Below are positions 8,062 to 17,655 of a stretch of DNA of 64,000 nucleotides, piece after piece. How positions within the stretch are numbered: position 1 is the stretch's first letter; each line of letters begins with the position of its first letter. Location: assembly GCF_002979555.1 (NCBI RefSeq), contig NZ_PCOZ01000001.1, positions 434,001 through 498,000 on the forward strand, read 5' to 3'. Below the pieces are notes generated by a model that ran no database searches, was not told the DNA's origin, and saw nothing but the letters and a program-made list of their open reading frames with translations. A program made the position numbers and the translations under genes. The stretch is from Pseudomonas sp. MYb60. Lineage in GTDB: Bacteria > Pseudomonadota > Gammaproteobacteria > Pseudomonadales > Pseudomonadaceae.

Positions 8062-8355
8062 ATGGTAGATGCAGTAAGCCGAATGTTGGGCATGTCCAGG
8101 GGGCAAAGGGGCTTGGAGCAGGCTGACGCGCAAGGCGCTGATCAGAAAAAGGGCGATATCGACCCGGAAATGCTCAAGAAGTTGTTGGAATTGCTGAGCC
8201 GTGGCCCGCAGGGCGCGGGTGGCTCTTCCGGCTCAAACTCCGGTGGTGGAGAGGGGGAATCGTATACAGACAAGCTGGATCGACTGATGGGGAAACGTGA
8301 CGGGCTGGCGGCAATGATGCCGGGTGATGACAACGGCCGAAAGATCAACGTCTGA
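8062..8355 (+). CDS. 97-aa glycine-rich protein, candidate type III-secreted or harpin-like
   Basis: I do not recognise this protein. It has 97 residues, about 18 of them glycine, with no cysteine, tryptophan or phenylalanine. It contains a short amphipathic helix (MLKKLLELLSR, near residues 37-47), a Gly/Ser linker (GAGGSSGSNSGGGEG) and a charged C-terminal part. Glycine richness without cysteine is typical of harpins, though these are usually longer. A perfect hrp box lies upstream (7983-8010), AGGAG sits seven bases before the ATG, and a terminator follows. The start (MVDAVSRML) has Asp3, which does not fit the usual Pseudomonas effector rule of no acidic residues in the first twelve. A regulator, chaperone or pilus-like accessory role is also possible. 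Confidence 0.8.
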   Translation: MVDAVSRMLGMSRGQRGLEQADAQGADQKKGDIDPEMLKKLLELLSRGPQGAGGSSGSNSGGGEGESYTDKLDRLMGKRDGLAAMMPGDDNGRKINV

Positions 8356-8360
8356 CAAAC

Positions 8361-8389
8361 AAAAAACCCACCGTTTAAGGTGGGTTTTT
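8361..8389. terminator. Bidirectional terminator
   Basis: AAAAAACCCACC, GTTTAA, GGTGGGTTTTT form a stem with A and T runs on both sides. It serves the 97-aa gene on the plus strand and lptF on the minus strand. Confidence 0.92.
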
Positions 8390-8403
8390 CAACGTCACAT
8401 CAA

Positions 8404-9195
8404 TCAGTTTGCAACGGCAGAGCGCGGCTTCACTGGCTGATTGTCGTTGGAAATGGTCACTTCCACACGACGGTTCATCGCACGGCCCGAAACGCTGCCG
8501 TTGTCGGCAACCGGGTATTCCTTGCCGTAACCGGCGGTCACGATGCGGCTTGGGTTAACGCCCATCTTGATCAGTGCAACCTGCACCGAAGCCGCACGGC
8601 GCTCCGACAGGCTCTGGTTATAGGAATCGCTGCCAGTGCTGTCGGTGTAGCCTTCGACGATCACCTGACGATCAGGGTTTTCCTGAAGGAACTGCGCCAG
8701 CTTGTTGATGTTCACCAGGCCGCTGGATTTCAGGTCGGACTTGTTGGTGGCGAACAGCACATCACCAAAGGTCACCAGGGTGCCGCGGTCGGTCTGCTTG
8801 GCGTTCAGGCTGTCTTGCAGCTGCTTGATCTGCGCGTCGCGTGCTTCGAGCAGGGCGCGGGCGCGTTCGTCACCGGCATTTTTCAGCTTGGCTTCGGACT
8901 CGCGCAGGACGATGGTGTCCTTGGCCACTTCAACGCGCTGGTTGGTCAGGTAGGCCAGTTGGTCGACCTTCTTCTGGTCTTCATTGTCGCGGAAGGCTTT
9001 GTCAGCCTTGTCCAGCCATTCGCTCGCGTCCTTGGTTTCCAGCGCCGCGAGCTTGGTGGATTGCGGGTTGGTCTGCAGGGCCGAGAAGTTGGTCCGTGCA
9101 TTTTCCAGGTTCGCGTTCGGCGGGGTGGAGCACGCCGCCAGGGCAACGCTCATCGCCAGCAGGGCAGGGATCATCAATTGTTTACGCATAGTCAT
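8404..9195 (-). CDS. lptF: OmpA-family outer-membrane lipoprotein LptF
   Basis: A 263-residue protein with a lipoprotein signal (ALAACS), an N-terminal helical region related to DUF4398, a coiled-coil stretch rich in Glu/Arg/Ala (about residues 90-140), and a C-terminal OmpA/peptidoglycan-binding domain. The latter shows VEGYTDSTGSDSYNQSLSER and the closing NRRVEVTI. It should tie the outer membrane to peptidoglycan. The order with the smaller lipoprotein upstream (9245-9670) matches the P. aeruginosa PA3691-lptF pair, where expression depends on the stress sigma factor AlgU. I found no convincing AlgU promoter here. The start is ATG 9195 or 9189. Confidence 0.85.
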   Translation of the reverse strand: MTMRKQLMIPALLAMSVALAACSTPPNANLENARTNFSALQTNPQSTKLAALETKDASEWLDKADKAFRDNEDQKKVDQLAYLTNQRVEVAKDTIVLRESEAKLKNAGDERARALLEARDAQIKQLQDSLNAKQTDRGTLVTFGDVLFATNKSDLKSSGLVNINKLAQFLQENPDRQVIVEGYTDSTGSDSYNQSLSERRAASVQVALIKMGVNPSRIVTAGYGKEYPVADNGSVSGRAMNRRVEVTISNDNQPVKPRSAVAN

Positions 9196-9244
9196 GTCGT
9201 CCTTTCAATTCGATATCGGGTGCAGTGCAGTCAGGGGCGGCGGT

Positions 9245-9670
9245 TTACTTCTGCTGGATAGCAGCCGGACGCATGCCTTCCTGACGCAGCTCTTGCACAG
9301 CTTTCTGAGAGTCCTTCACAGCCTGTTCGGCCTTGGCGGCCTGGGCCTTGCGCTCGGCGACGCGGGCGTCCCATTCGGCTTGTTCAGCCAAGCGACGGGC
9401 TTCTTCGTAATTCTTGTCGTGCATGGCGATCTCGGCTTGCTTGAGCTTGTCCTGGGCGGACTTCATCTCAACGGCCGCGTACTCGGTACCGCCGGCACTG
9501 ACGGCGCTGTTCACCGCCGACTGGGTCACCGCGTACTGCTCGGTGGGAGGATTGCCCGCGCAACCAGCCAGAACGAAGCTGGTGCCGATTGCCAGCGCGG
9601 CCAATTTGAGCCCGCGCAGGTGGTTAAACGAGGATTTGGCAGTGCTGGTCTTCATCGTCTTCAACTCCAT
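9245..9670 (-). CDS. DUF4398 lipoprotein
   Basis: A 141-residue lipoprotein (FVLAGCAG lipobox) with a DUF4398-type helical domain: ATEYAAVEMKSAQDKLKQA-like sequence followed by a long Ala/Glu/Arg coiled coil. AGGAG lies six bases before the ATG at 9670; an internal ATG at 9655 is a weaker alternative. It is transcribed ahead of lptF with a 49-bp gap, and the two share the N-terminal domain type, so they probably act together at the cell envelope under stress. Confidence 0.85.
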   Translation of the reverse strand: MELKTMKTSTAKSSFNHLRGLKLAALAIGTSFVLAGCAGNPPTEQYAVTQSAVNSAVSAGGTEYAAVEMKSAQDKLKQAEIAMHDKNYEEARRLAEQAEWDARVAERKAQAAKAEQAVKDSQKAVQELRQEGMRPAAIQQK

Positions 9671-9840
9671 TGGATAACTCCTGAATAACTACTGAATCCA
9701 TCGTGGAGGTCGATCGAGGGCCCGACAAATAGGGCTCGAGAGGCCTGTTCAAACGGCCGTTCCAAGTGATGGCTTACTGGCTGTGACCGGAGGCTTTTTT
9801 GAATAGTTCAGAGAAGATGGCGATTTGCCTAAAAAAATTG

Positions 9841-9856
9841 CTGACTGATCGGTCAG
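9841..9856. promoter_or_regulatory. Short palindrome upstream of the lptF pair
   Basis: CTGACTGATCGGTCAG is a 16-bp palindrome with one mismatched pair, about 170 bases upstream of the DUF4398 lipoprotein start. It could be an operator for a dimeric regulator. The rest of 9671-9940 shows no gene. Confidence 0.35.
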
Positions 9857-9940
9857 CGTAAAAATCTGGGAACTTCTGCATTGCGCAGGGGTACACCGGG
9901 CCTGCGAGGGGCCCGGAATACAAGGGGTGTGGCGTAGGTG

Positions 9941-10285
9941 TCAGTGCTTTTGTTCGTCGGCGCTGGCCGTCAAATCGTGCAAGTAACGGCGTGACAAGGT
10001 GAGAAAGCGCGGGGTAGGGCCGACGTCTTCGTACAGCGGGTCGCCCTCCTCATCGGTGGCAATCACCTGCTGGCCTTTGACGTAGGGAAAGCTGGCCTCC
10101 AGCTCCTCGAGAGCCGCGCCGATCAGCTCGCCCAGCAGCTCCTCGGGGTGGCGCTTGGGGTACATCTCGGCGATGGCCGCCAGCCGTGCGGCGGCTTCCA
10201 TATCCAGATGGATGGCGTATTCGGTCTTGGTCAAGCGACCCTTGGCATTCTCTTCCCAATGCTGGGCCAAATCTCGAATTTTCAT
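9941..10285 (-). CDS. Conserved small acidic protein
   Basis: A 114-residue cytoplasmic protein starting MKIRDLAQHWEENAKG at ATG 10285, preceded by a GAGG ribosome site. An upstream in-frame extension is open but lacks initiation signals. The sequence has an amphipathic helical middle (HPEELLGELIGAALEELEAS) and the segment EEGDPLYEDVGPTPRFL. Orthologues sit divergently next to ppc in Pseudomonas. Some databases label similar proteins 'pilin assembly protein', which I cannot support from the sequence. The function is unknown. Confidence 0.8.
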   Translation of the reverse strand: MKIRDLAQHWEENAKGRLTKTEYAIHLDMEAAARLAAIAEMYPKRHPEELLGELIGAALEELEASFPYVKGQQVIATDEEGDPLYEDVGPTPRFLTLSRRYLHDLTASADEQKH

Positions 10286-10470
10286 GGCAACCTCAGTAAA
10301 GCCTGCGATGGCAGGCGGTGATGAGTGACCCATCGCCCGCGTGGACAAACGCAGGCGATGTAACCTTGAGACTCGCTGCACGCCACAAGGTTTAAAGTCT
10401 TGTCATAAATCGAGGCGGGCGGCACTCTGGCAGACCTGCGCGTCCCGGATTTCTGGCTGGAGATTGGCTG

Positions 10471-13098
10471 ATGAGTGATATCGATGCACGCTTGCGTGAG
10501 GATGTTCACCTGCTGGGTGAACTGTTGGGCAATACGATTCGAGAGCAGTATGGCGATGAATTTCTCGACAAGATCGAGCAGATTCGCAAAGGTGCCAAGG
10601 CTGACCGTCGCGGCGCTGGCGATGAACTGAGTACCAGCCTCAACCAGTTGCAGGAGGACGAATTGCTGCCGGTCGCCCGGGCATTCAACCAATTCCTCAA
10701 CCTGGCCAACATCGCCGAGCAGTACCAGTTGATTCACCGACGCGATGAGTCGCAACCGGCACCGTTCGAATCCAGGGTGTTGCCGGAGTTGCTGGCTCGC
10801 CTGCAAAGCGAAGGCCACAGCAACGAATCTCTGGCCCGCCAACTGGGTCGCCTGGAGATCGAACTGGTGCTCACTGCCCACCCCACGGAAGTGGCGCGCC
10901 GTACCCTGATCCAGAAATACGACGCGATCGCCGCCCAACTGGCGCTGCAGGATCACCGCGACCTCACCACCGCCGAGCGCGAGCAGATCCGCCAGCGCCT
11001 GCAACGGCTGATCGCCGAAGCCTGGCACACCGAAGAAATCCGCCGCACCCGGCCCACCCCTGTGGACGAGGCCAAGTGGGGCTTCGCGGTGATCGAGCAT
11101 TCGCTGTGGCACGCCATCCCCAATTACCTGCGCAAGGCCGACCAGGCCTTGCACGCTGCCACCGGGCTGCATTTGCCGCTGGAGGCCGCACCCATCCGCT
11201 TCGCGTCGTGGATGGGCGGCGACCGTGACGGCAACCCGAATGTCACCGCGCCGGTCACCCGCGAAGTGTTGCTGCTGGCACGCTGGATGGCCGCTGATTT
11301 GTACTTACGGGATGTCGACCACCTGGCCTCCGAGCTGTCGATGCAACAGGCCAGCCCGGCGTTGCAGGCCAAGGTCGGCGACAGCGTCGAGCCGTATCGT
11401 GCCCTGCTCAAGCAATTGCGCGAACGCCTGCGCGCCACCCGTCAGTGGGCCCACAGCGCGTTGAGCAGCAACACGCCGGCGCCTGCCGAGGTGTTGCAGG
11501 ACAACCGTGACCTGCTGGAACCGCTGGAGCTCTGCTACCAGTCGCTGCACGAATGCGGCATGGGCGTGATCGCCGACGGCCCGCTACTCGATTGCCTGCG
11601 TCGCGCCGTGACGTTCGGCCTGTTCCTGGTGCGCCTGGATGTGCGCCAGGACTCCAGTCGGCATTCGGCGGCCATGACTGAAATCACCGATTACCTCGGC
11701 CTGGGCCGCTATGAGGACTGGGACGAAGACGCACGCATCAGCTTCCTGATGAAAGAGCTGGCCAACCGTCGGCCATTGCTGCCGGGCTATTTCAAGCCGT
11801 CGGCGGACACGGCTGAAGTGTTGAATACCTGCAAGGAAGTCGCCGCCGCGCCAGCTGCATCGCTGGGCTCGTATGTCATCTCCATGGCCGGTGCCGCGTC
11901 GGACGTGCTGGCAGTGCAACTGCTGCTCAAAGAGTCGGGCGTACAGCGCCCGATGCGCGTGGTGCCGCTGTTTGAAACCCTGGCCGACCTGGACAACGCC
12001 GGCCCGGTGATCGAGCAGTTGCTGCTGCTGCCGGGCTACCGTGCGCGCTTGCAGGGTCCACAGGAAGTGATGATCGGCTACTCCGACTCGGCCAAGGACG
12101 CGGGCACCACCGCTGCCGCGTGGGCGCAATACCGCGCGCAGGAACGTCTGGTGGATATCTGCCGCGAGCAGCAGGTGGAACTGCTGTTGTTCCACGGTCG
12201 CGGGGGCACCGTTGGCCGGGGCGGTGGCCCGGCGCATGCGGCGATCCTGTCGCAGCCGCCGGGTTCGGTGGCGGGGCGTTTCCGCACCACCGAGCAAGGC
12301 GAGATGATTCGCTTCAAGTTCGGCCTGCCGGATATCGCCGAGCAGAACCTCAACCTGTACCTGGCCGCGGTGCTGGAAGCGACCCTGCTGCCACCGCCGC
12401 CGCCCGAGCCGGCATGGCGGCATTTGATGGACGAGTTGGCGGCGGACGGTGTCAGTGCGTATCGCGCCGTGGTGCGGGAAAATCCGCAGTTCGTCGAGTA
12501 TTTCCGCCAGTCCACACCCGAACAGGAGTTGGGCCGGTTGCCCCTGGGCAGTCGCCCGGCCAAGCGCCGTGCGGGAGGCATCGAGAGCCTGCGCGCGATC
12601 CCGTGGATCTTTGGCTGGACCCAGACCCGCCTGATGTTGCCGGCCTGGCTGGGTTGGGAAGCCGCGCTGAGCAAGGCGCTGGAGCGCGGTGAGGGCGAAC
12701 TGCTGGGGCAGATGCGCGAGCAATGGCCGTTCTTTCGCACGCGCATCGATATGCTGGAAATGGTGCTGGCCAAGGCCGATGCCGATATCGCGCGGCTGTA
12801 TGACGAGCGGTTGGTGCAGCCGGACCTGCTGCCATTGGGTGCACACTTACGCGACCTATTGTCGCAGGCATGTGACGTGGTGTTGGGCCTGACCGGCCAG
12901 TCGCAACTGCTGGCCCACAGTCCCGATACCCTGGAGTTCATCCGCTTGCGCAACACCTATCTGGACCCCCTGCACCTGTTGCAGGCCGAGTTGCTGGCCC
13001 GCTCGCGCCAGCGCGAGACGGCGCAAGACAGCCCTCTGGAACAGGCGCTGCTGGTGTCCGTGGCCGGAATTGCCGCCGGTTTACGTAACACCGGCTGA
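10471..13098 (+). CDS. ppc: Phosphoenolpyruvate carboxylase
   Basis: Carboxylates PEP with bicarbonate to oxaloacetate, refilling the TCA cycle. The 875-residue length is typical. Signatures are LTAHPTE (first catalytic histidine), [10 protein letters not shown], the glycine-rich loop [14 protein letters not shown], and [15 protein letters not shown]. The conserved C-terminal NTG is present as RNTG. The start ATG 10471 follows GGAG. It is divergent from the small conserved gene at 9941-10285, so both promoters must lie in 10286-10470. A weak terminator follows. Confidence 0.96.
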   Translation: MSDIDARLREDVHLLGELLGNTIREQYGDEFLDKIEQIRKGAKADRRGAGDELSTSLNQLQEDELLPVARAFNQFLNLANIAEQYQLIHRRDESQPAPFESRVLPELLARLQSEGHSNESLARQLGRLEIELVLTAHPTEVARRTLIQKYDAIAAQLALQDHRDLTTAEREQIRQRLQRLIAEAWHTEEIRRTRPTPVDEAKWGFAVIEHSLWHAIPNYLRKADQALHAATGLHLPLEAAPIRFASWMGGDRDGNPNVTAPVTREVLLLARWMAADLYLRDVDHLASELSMQQASPALQAKVGDSVEPYRALLKQLRERLRATRQWAHSALSSNTPAPAEVLQDNRDLLEPLELCYQSLHECGMGVIADGPLLDCLRRAVTFGLFLVRLDVRQDSSRHSAAMTEITDYLGLGRYEDWDEDARISFLMKELANRRPLLPGYFKPSADTAEVLNTCKEVAAAPAASLGSYVISMAGAASDVLAVQLLLKESGVQRPMRVVPLFETLADLDNAGPVIEQLLLLPGYRARLQGPQEVMIGYSDSAKDAGTTAAAWAQYRAQERLVDICREQQVELLLFHGRGGTVGRGGGPAHAAILSQPPGSVAGRFRTTEQGEMIRFKFGLPDIAEQNLNLYLAAVLEATLLPPPPPEPAWRHLMDELAADGVSAYRAVVRENPQFVEYFRQSTPEQELGRLPLGSRPAKRRAGGIESLRAIPWIFGWTQTRLMLPAWLGWEAALSKALERGEGELLGQMREQWPFFRTRIDMLEMVLAKADADIARLYDERLVQPDLLPLGAHLRDLLSQACDVVLGLTGQSQLLAHSPDTLEFIRLRNTYLDPLHLLQAELLARSRQRETAQDSPLEQALLVSVAGIAAGLRNTG

Positions 13099-13136
13099 GG
13101 TTTTTTGCGTGTTCTCAACGGCTTGCAGATAAACCC

Positions 13137-13170
13137 CGCCGACCGCCAAAAAAAGGGCGGTCGGCGTTTG
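13137..13170 (+). terminator. Probable terminator after ppc
   Basis: CGCCGACCGCC and GGCGGTCGGCG form an 11-bp perfect stem around an A-rich loop. The T-run after it is short, so termination strength is uncertain. Confidence 0.7.
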
Positions 13171-13275
13171 CGCTGCCGGGTTGCACTCAGGCACACCCTA
13201 CCTATGACGCATACGGGGCGCAGGTTCCTGCGACTTTTGGCGGCTTGTATGGTGACGGCGCGCTGTGTATCTTGA

Positions 13276-14025
<750 letters not shown>

Positions 14026-14047
14026 TCACTCGACCGGCTACCTCTAT

Positions 14048-14073
14048 AACGGCCCGCTTGCGGGCCGTTGTTG
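14048..14073 (+). terminator. Terminator after adk
   Basis: AACGGCCCG, a CTTG loop and CGGGCCGTT, then TGTTGTTT, 22 bases after the adk stop. Confidence 0.88.
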
Positions 14074-14115
14074 TTTATACTGGCGCACTTTTTTTCGACT
14101 TGGACACCCACACCG

Positions 14116-14799
14116 ATGAGCACCCTGCTGGCCCTGGACACCGCGACTGAAGCTTGCTCCGTTGCCCTGCTGCATGATGGCAAGGTAACCAGCCATTACG
14201 AGGTGATCCCGCGCCTGCACGCGCAGAAGCTGTTGCCGATGATCAAGCAACTGCTCGAAGACGCCGGCACCACCCTGGCGGCCGTGGATGCCATCGCCTT
14301 TGGCCGTGGCCCCGGCGCGTTTACCGGCGTGCGGATCGCCATCGGCGTGGTGCAGGGCCTGGCGTTTGCGCTGGAGCGCCCGGTGCTTCCGGTGTCCAAC
14401 CTGGCGGTGCTGGCTCAGCGTGCCTTGCGTGAGCACGGCGCCCATCAGGTGGCGGCGGCGATTGATGCGCGCATGGACGAAGTCTACTGGGGCTGCTACC
14501 GCGAGACGGCGGGCGAGATGCGCCTGGTCGGCGTGGAAGCCGTACAGCCACCCGAATCGTCGGCGGTGCCGGATGATGCCAGTGGCGACTGGTTCGGTGC
14601 TGGCACCGGCTGGGGTTATGGCGAGCGCATCGGTGTGAAACCGGTGGGCCAGGACGCCACCCTGCTGCCCCACGCCGAGGACTTGCTGGCCTTGGCGCGC
14701 TTTGCGTTTGAGCGCGGCGAGGCGATTCCGGCCGATCAGGCTGCACCGGTGTATCTGCGCGATAAAGTCGCCCAGACCAAGGCCGAACGCGGCCTTTGA
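14116..14799 (+). CDS. tsaB: tRNA t6A37 threonylcarbamoyltransferase subunit TsaB
   Basis: A 227-residue ASKHA-fold protein that scaffolds TsaD in the TsaBDE complex, adding the threonylcarbamoyl group to A37 of ANN-decoding tRNAs. The N-terminus LLALDTATEACSVALL and the segment GRGPGAFTGVRIAIGVVQGLA are diagnostic. ATG 14116 gives the standard start; TsaB itself lacks the catalytic metal site. It follows adk, as in P. aeruginosa. Confidence 0.94.
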   Translation: MSTLLALDTATEACSVALLHDGKVTSHYEVIPRLHAQKLLPMIKQLLEDAGTTLAAVDAIAFGRGPGAFTGVRIAIGVVQGLAFALERPVLPVSNLAVLAQRALREHGAHQVAAAIDARMDEVYWGCYRETAGEMRLVGVEAVQPPESSAVPDDASGDWFGAGTGWGYGERIGVKPVGQDATLLPHAEDLLALARFAFERGEAIPADQAAPVYLRDKVAQTKAERGL

Positions 14800-14812
14800 T
14801 TGTGGTGAGCGG

Positions 14813-14848
14813 GTTTGCCCCGCGCTGGGCTGAGAAGCGGGGCAAAAA
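14813..14848. terminator. Hairpin after tsaB
   Basis: TTTGCCCCGC and GCGGGGCAAA form a 10-bp stem with a 13-base loop. It may be a terminator or a REP-like relic. The remaining gap up to 14998 is AT-richer and probably holds the promoter of the next gene. Confidence 0.55.
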
Positions 14849-14998
14849 CCTCAAATGCGCCGCTAAATGTCGCCAATCGTCAGATTTTGCCCCAGCTTTT
14901 AAACCTTTTGCCAATATTGTGTTCTAGTTATCACCAGAGCATTTGCGCGCCACGGAAAGCGCCACTAAAATGCCATCACTGATACCGAGTTCGCTAGT

Positions 14999-15289
14999 AT
15001 GCGCATAGACGGCTTTTCCTCACATTCCTACCCCATCAAGCGCAAGCCACGTAAGGCGAACGTCACGGTGGACGAGTCCGTCGAGGATTCCCCGGATTTC
15101 ATCGAAGTCCAGTCCGAAGCCCAGGCCAATGCCCAAGCCCGTATCAGCGGCCTGCCTGCGCGCCAGCAAGACATGGTCTTCCCGCGCTCCATGAGCAAAA
15201 GCGTTGCCACCGCCCTGGCCAGCTACCTGACCACCGCCGGCTTTGTCGAATGGGATATGGAAGTGCTGGGCCTCGACATTCACATCTGA
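14999..15289 (+). CDS. Conserved hypothetical protein (96 aa)
   Basis: A small soluble protein starting MRIDGFSSHSYPIKRK. It has a basic N-terminus, an acidic middle (VDESVEDSPDFIEVQ), then a helical part ending LGLDIHI. Its stop overlaps the start of the DUF72 gene (TGATG), so the two are translationally coupled. An orthologue at this place is known to me in other pseudomonads, without a known function. No motif is recognised. Confidence 0.8.
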   Translation: MRIDGFSSHSYPIKRKPRKANVTVDESVEDSPDFIEVQSEAQANAQARISGLPARQQDMVFPRSMSKSVATALASYLTTAGFVEWDMEVLGLDIHI

Positions 15290-16149
15290 TGCGCCTGCCG
15301 TATTTCCTCGGTTGCCCGTCCTGGAGTGAAAACGCCTGGCGCGAGTACCTGTACCCCGCCGATGCGCGCGCCAGCGATTACCTCGCCCTCTATTCCCAGG
15401 TCTTCAACGCAGTTGAGGGCAATACGACGTTCTATGCTCGCCCATCGGCCGCCACTGTGCAGCGCTGGGCCGAGACCATGCCGGCCGATTTTCGCTTCAC
15501 TGCCAAGTTTCCGGGCGATATCAGCCATGGCGGCGACCTGCGCGAGCAGTTGCCGGCAGCGGAGAGTTTTGTCGGCCTGATGAGCCCACTGGGTGAGCGC
15601 GTGGCCCCGATGTGGCTGCAATTGTCGGCGAATTTTTCACCGCAACGTCTGGCGGAGCTGGCTGGTTTTATCGACGGGATTGAACGGCCGTTGGCGGTTG
15701 AAGTGCGCCACCCGGAGTTCTTCGCCAAAGGCGATGCCGAGCGCAGGCTCAACCGCCTGTTGCGCGACCGGGGCGTCGAGCGCATCTGCCTCGATCCGCG
15801 TGCATTGTTCAGCTGCACGTCCACCTCGGCGGCGGTGCTGCATGCGCAGTCGAAAAAGCCCAAAGTGCCGCCCCGCCCAGCGGCATTGACGCTGTTTCCG
15901 CAGGTGCGCTTCATCGGCCATCCCGAACTGGAGGCCAATGATCCGTTTCTGATCCCGTGGGTGGAAAAAGTCGCCGGCTGGATCGAAGAGGGCCGTACCC
16001 CTTACGTGTTCCTGCACACCTCGGACAACCGCCTCGCCGCTCAACTGGCCCTGCGTTTTCACGACCAATTGATGGCGCGACTGCCCGGCCTGCCACCCTT
16101 GCCACGCTTGAATCGAGCACCCGCCGTCGAGCAACTGGGGTTACTCTAA
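15289..16149 (+). CDS. DUF72 family protein
   Basis: A 286-residue TIM-barrel-like DUF72 (YecE-type) protein. Visible family marks are the start YFLGCPSWS, the Tyr/Phe-rich FNAVEGNTTFYARP, FRFTAKFP, then LAVEVRHPEFF and the late YVFLHTSDN. Charged and aromatic residues in the barrel suggest a nucleic-acid or small-molecule role, but no activity is established. It starts by overlap with the preceding gene. Confidence 0.88.
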   Translation: MRLPYFLGCPSWSENAWREYLYPADARASDYLALYSQVFNAVEGNTTFYARPSAATVQRWAETMPADFRFTAKFPGDISHGGDLREQLPAAESFVGLMSPLGERVAPMWLQLSANFSPQRLAELAGFIDGIERPLAVEVRHPEFFAKGDAERRLNRLLRDRGVERICLDPRALFSCTSTSAAVLHAQSKKPKVPPRPAALTLFPQVRFIGHPELEANDPFLIPWVEKVAGWIEEGRTPYVFLHTSDNRLAAQLALRFHDQLMARLPGLPPLPRLNRAPAVEQLGLL

Positions 16150-16176
16150 GTCTCCTTTCCCCGCCAGGAACCCGCC

Positions 16177-16248
16177 ATGGCTGCTCAAACCCCCTTTACC
16201 GAGCGCAAGATGCCGTTCAGTCAAGCCAATCAGTTTTTCAAGGCTTGA
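16177..16248 (+). CDS. Possible 23-aa small ORF
   Basis: ATG 16177, preceded by CCAGGAAC at a fair distance, opens 23 codons ending TTCAAGGCTTGA, three bases before the extensin-like ATG. It could be a leader peptide coupled to the next gene, or the eroded start of a lost gene. No homologue is recognised and coding is unproven. Confidence 0.3.
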   Translation: MAAQTPFTERKMPFSQANQFFKA

Positions 16249-16251
16249 GGG

Positions 16252-16935
16252 ATGCGTGGATTCAGTCTGCTGTTGATCCTCGCCATCGTATTGGGGGTGT
16301 GGCGCGGTTGGGTGGCGTTACCGGCTGAGTGGAACCCGTGGGCACCGTTGGACGTGCGGGCCATGCCGAACCTGTTGACCCGCTACAAACTGGCACGCCT
16401 GCAGGATGATCCGGCGCTGTGTGATCAAGTCCTGGCGACCTCCGGCCTGCGGGTCAGCCGACAAGCGGATTCGCCGGCCGACGCCGCGTGCCCGCTGCGC
16501 AATACCTTGCGCGTCCAGGGCGCAGACGTGGGGTTGAGCAGCAGCTTTCTCGCCAGTTGCCCGTTGGCGGTGGCGTTTGCGCTGTTCGAGCGCCACAGTT
16601 TGCAGCCGGTGGCGCAGGCGGTGTTCGGCCAGGCGGTGACGCGGGTCGATCACCTCGGCAGTTTTGCCTGCCGCAATGTGTACAACCGCGCCGAAGGGCG
16701 CCTGAGCCAGCACGCGACGGCCAATGCGCTGGACATCGCCGGGTTTCGCCTGGCGGATGGGCGCAGCATCAGCGTGCTCAAGGATTGGCCGGGGGAGGGC
16801 GAGCGCGGGCAGTTTCTGCGTCAGGTGCGGGATGCCGCCTGCAAGGATTTCAACGTGGTGCTGAGTCCGGACTATAACGCCGCACACCACAATCATTTCC
16901 ACCTGGACATGGGGCGTTGGGGGGTATGTCGTTGA
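16252..16935 (+). CDS. Extensin-like C-terminal domain protein
   Basis: A 227-residue protein with an N-terminal hydrophobic signal or anchor (LLLILAIVLGVW). The extensin-like C domain follows, whose fold resembles LAS metallopeptidases such as D-Ala-D-Ala carboxypeptidases. Supporting segments are CPLRNTLRVQG, FACRNVYN, HATANALDIAGF (His and Asp ligand candidates) and the terminal HHNHFHLDMG. It probably acts on the cell wall in the periplasm; activity is inferred. Cysteines in CPL, SCPLA, ACRN and AACKD could form disulfides. It converges on the next, minus-strand gene. Confidence 0.85.
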   Translation: MRGFSLLLILAIVLGVWRGWVALPAEWNPWAPLDVRAMPNLLTRYKLARLQDDPALCDQVLATSGLRVSRQADSPADAACPLRNTLRVQGADVGLSSSFLASCPLAVAFALFERHSLQPVAQAVFGQAVTRVDHLGSFACRNVYNRAEGRLSQHATANALDIAGFRLADGRSISVLKDWPGEGERGQFLRQVRDAACKDFNVVLSPDYNAAHHNHFHLDMGRWGVCR

Positions 16936-16938
16936 GAA

Positions 16939-17559
16939 TCAGGCGGCCAGGCGCAGGTTCTGGGTGATCAGCGGGCGTGCCCAGTGGTAGTCGAAGTCCA
17001 GGGCCTTCTGTTGGGCCTCCAGTTCCTCGGTGGGATACGGCGTGGCAGCCGGTGGCAACAGGTCCAGTTCGAATTCGGCGATCGGCAGGTGCAGGGGGCG
17101 TGGTTGTGGCGCCGGGCCTGGTTCCGGCAGGGGTTGGCCGGCGGTCAGCACGATTGGACGAACCCAGCCGCTGTCGAAGTTCTGCTGGCGCTGTTGGGCG
17201 ACGATTTCGTCATCCGGGTACGGCGGTGCGGCCGGTGGCAGCAGTTCGGTCTCGAACTCGGCGATCGGCAGGAACAGCGGCTCTGGCGGAGCGATTACGG
17301 TGTCTTTGACGTCGCATTCACGCTGGGTGAGGATCTGCGCCAGCAGGTCAGCGCCTTCGCTGGGTTCGACTTCCGGGTCCAACGGTTCGCACGCCTGGGC
17401 GGCCAGCGCGCCCGGCGTATCGCCAAGCTGCTCGGCCAGCGCCCGGGCGAAGAAGTCCTGCCACACATGACTCACCCCGGCCAGCGCTTGAGTATTGCGC
17501 AGGCCGTAGTGGTTGTGGGTCGGCAGTACACCGGTGGTTAGGGGAAGAATGTCTGACAT
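16939..17559 (-). CDS. Proline-rich protein with a 43-residue internal duplication
   Basis: A 206-residue cytoplasmic-looking protein starting MSDILPLTTGVLPTHNH at ATG 17559. Residues 94-136 and 155-197 are near-identical copies sharing LPIAEFE, LLPPAA, PYP, AQQ and W-RP, joined by a Pro/Gly linker. The N-terminal 90 residues are not repeated. I know of no function. The repeat, with its conserved acidic and aromatic positions, looks like a peptide-binding or partner-docking element. It is divergent from rsmJ with a 96-bp gap. Confidence 0.82.
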   Translation of the reverse strand: MSDILPLTTGVLPTHNHYGLRNTQALAGVSHVWQDFFARALAEQLGDTPGALAAQACEPLDPEVEPSEGADLLAQILTQRECDVKDTVIAPPEPLFLPIAEFETELLPPAAPPYPDDEIVAQQRQQNFDSGWVRPIVLTAGQPLPEPGPAPQPRPLHLPIAEFELDLLPPAATPYPTEELEAQQKALDFDYHWARPLITQNLRLAA

Positions 17560-17655
17560 TTTTCTCGATCGACGCTCAGCTCTGGCAAAATACCTGACTG
17601 TTGTTTTTATCGGCCGGTGTTGGCCGATCCTTAATATTTTTGAGCGTAGCGATTG

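Noticed and set aside
9868..9900. Possible hrp box starting GGAACT upstream of the lptF pair
   Set aside because: At 15 or 16 bases downstream there is no CCAC, and the orientation points away from the adjacent minus-strand genes.
9671..9940. AlgU-type promoter (GAACTT-N16-TCTGA) for the lptF pair
   Set aside because: Only partial matches were found on the correct strand, none convincing.
11584..12846. A long antisense frame within ppc
   Set aside because: No start signals and no recognisable protein features; PEP carboxylase motifs lie on the other strand.
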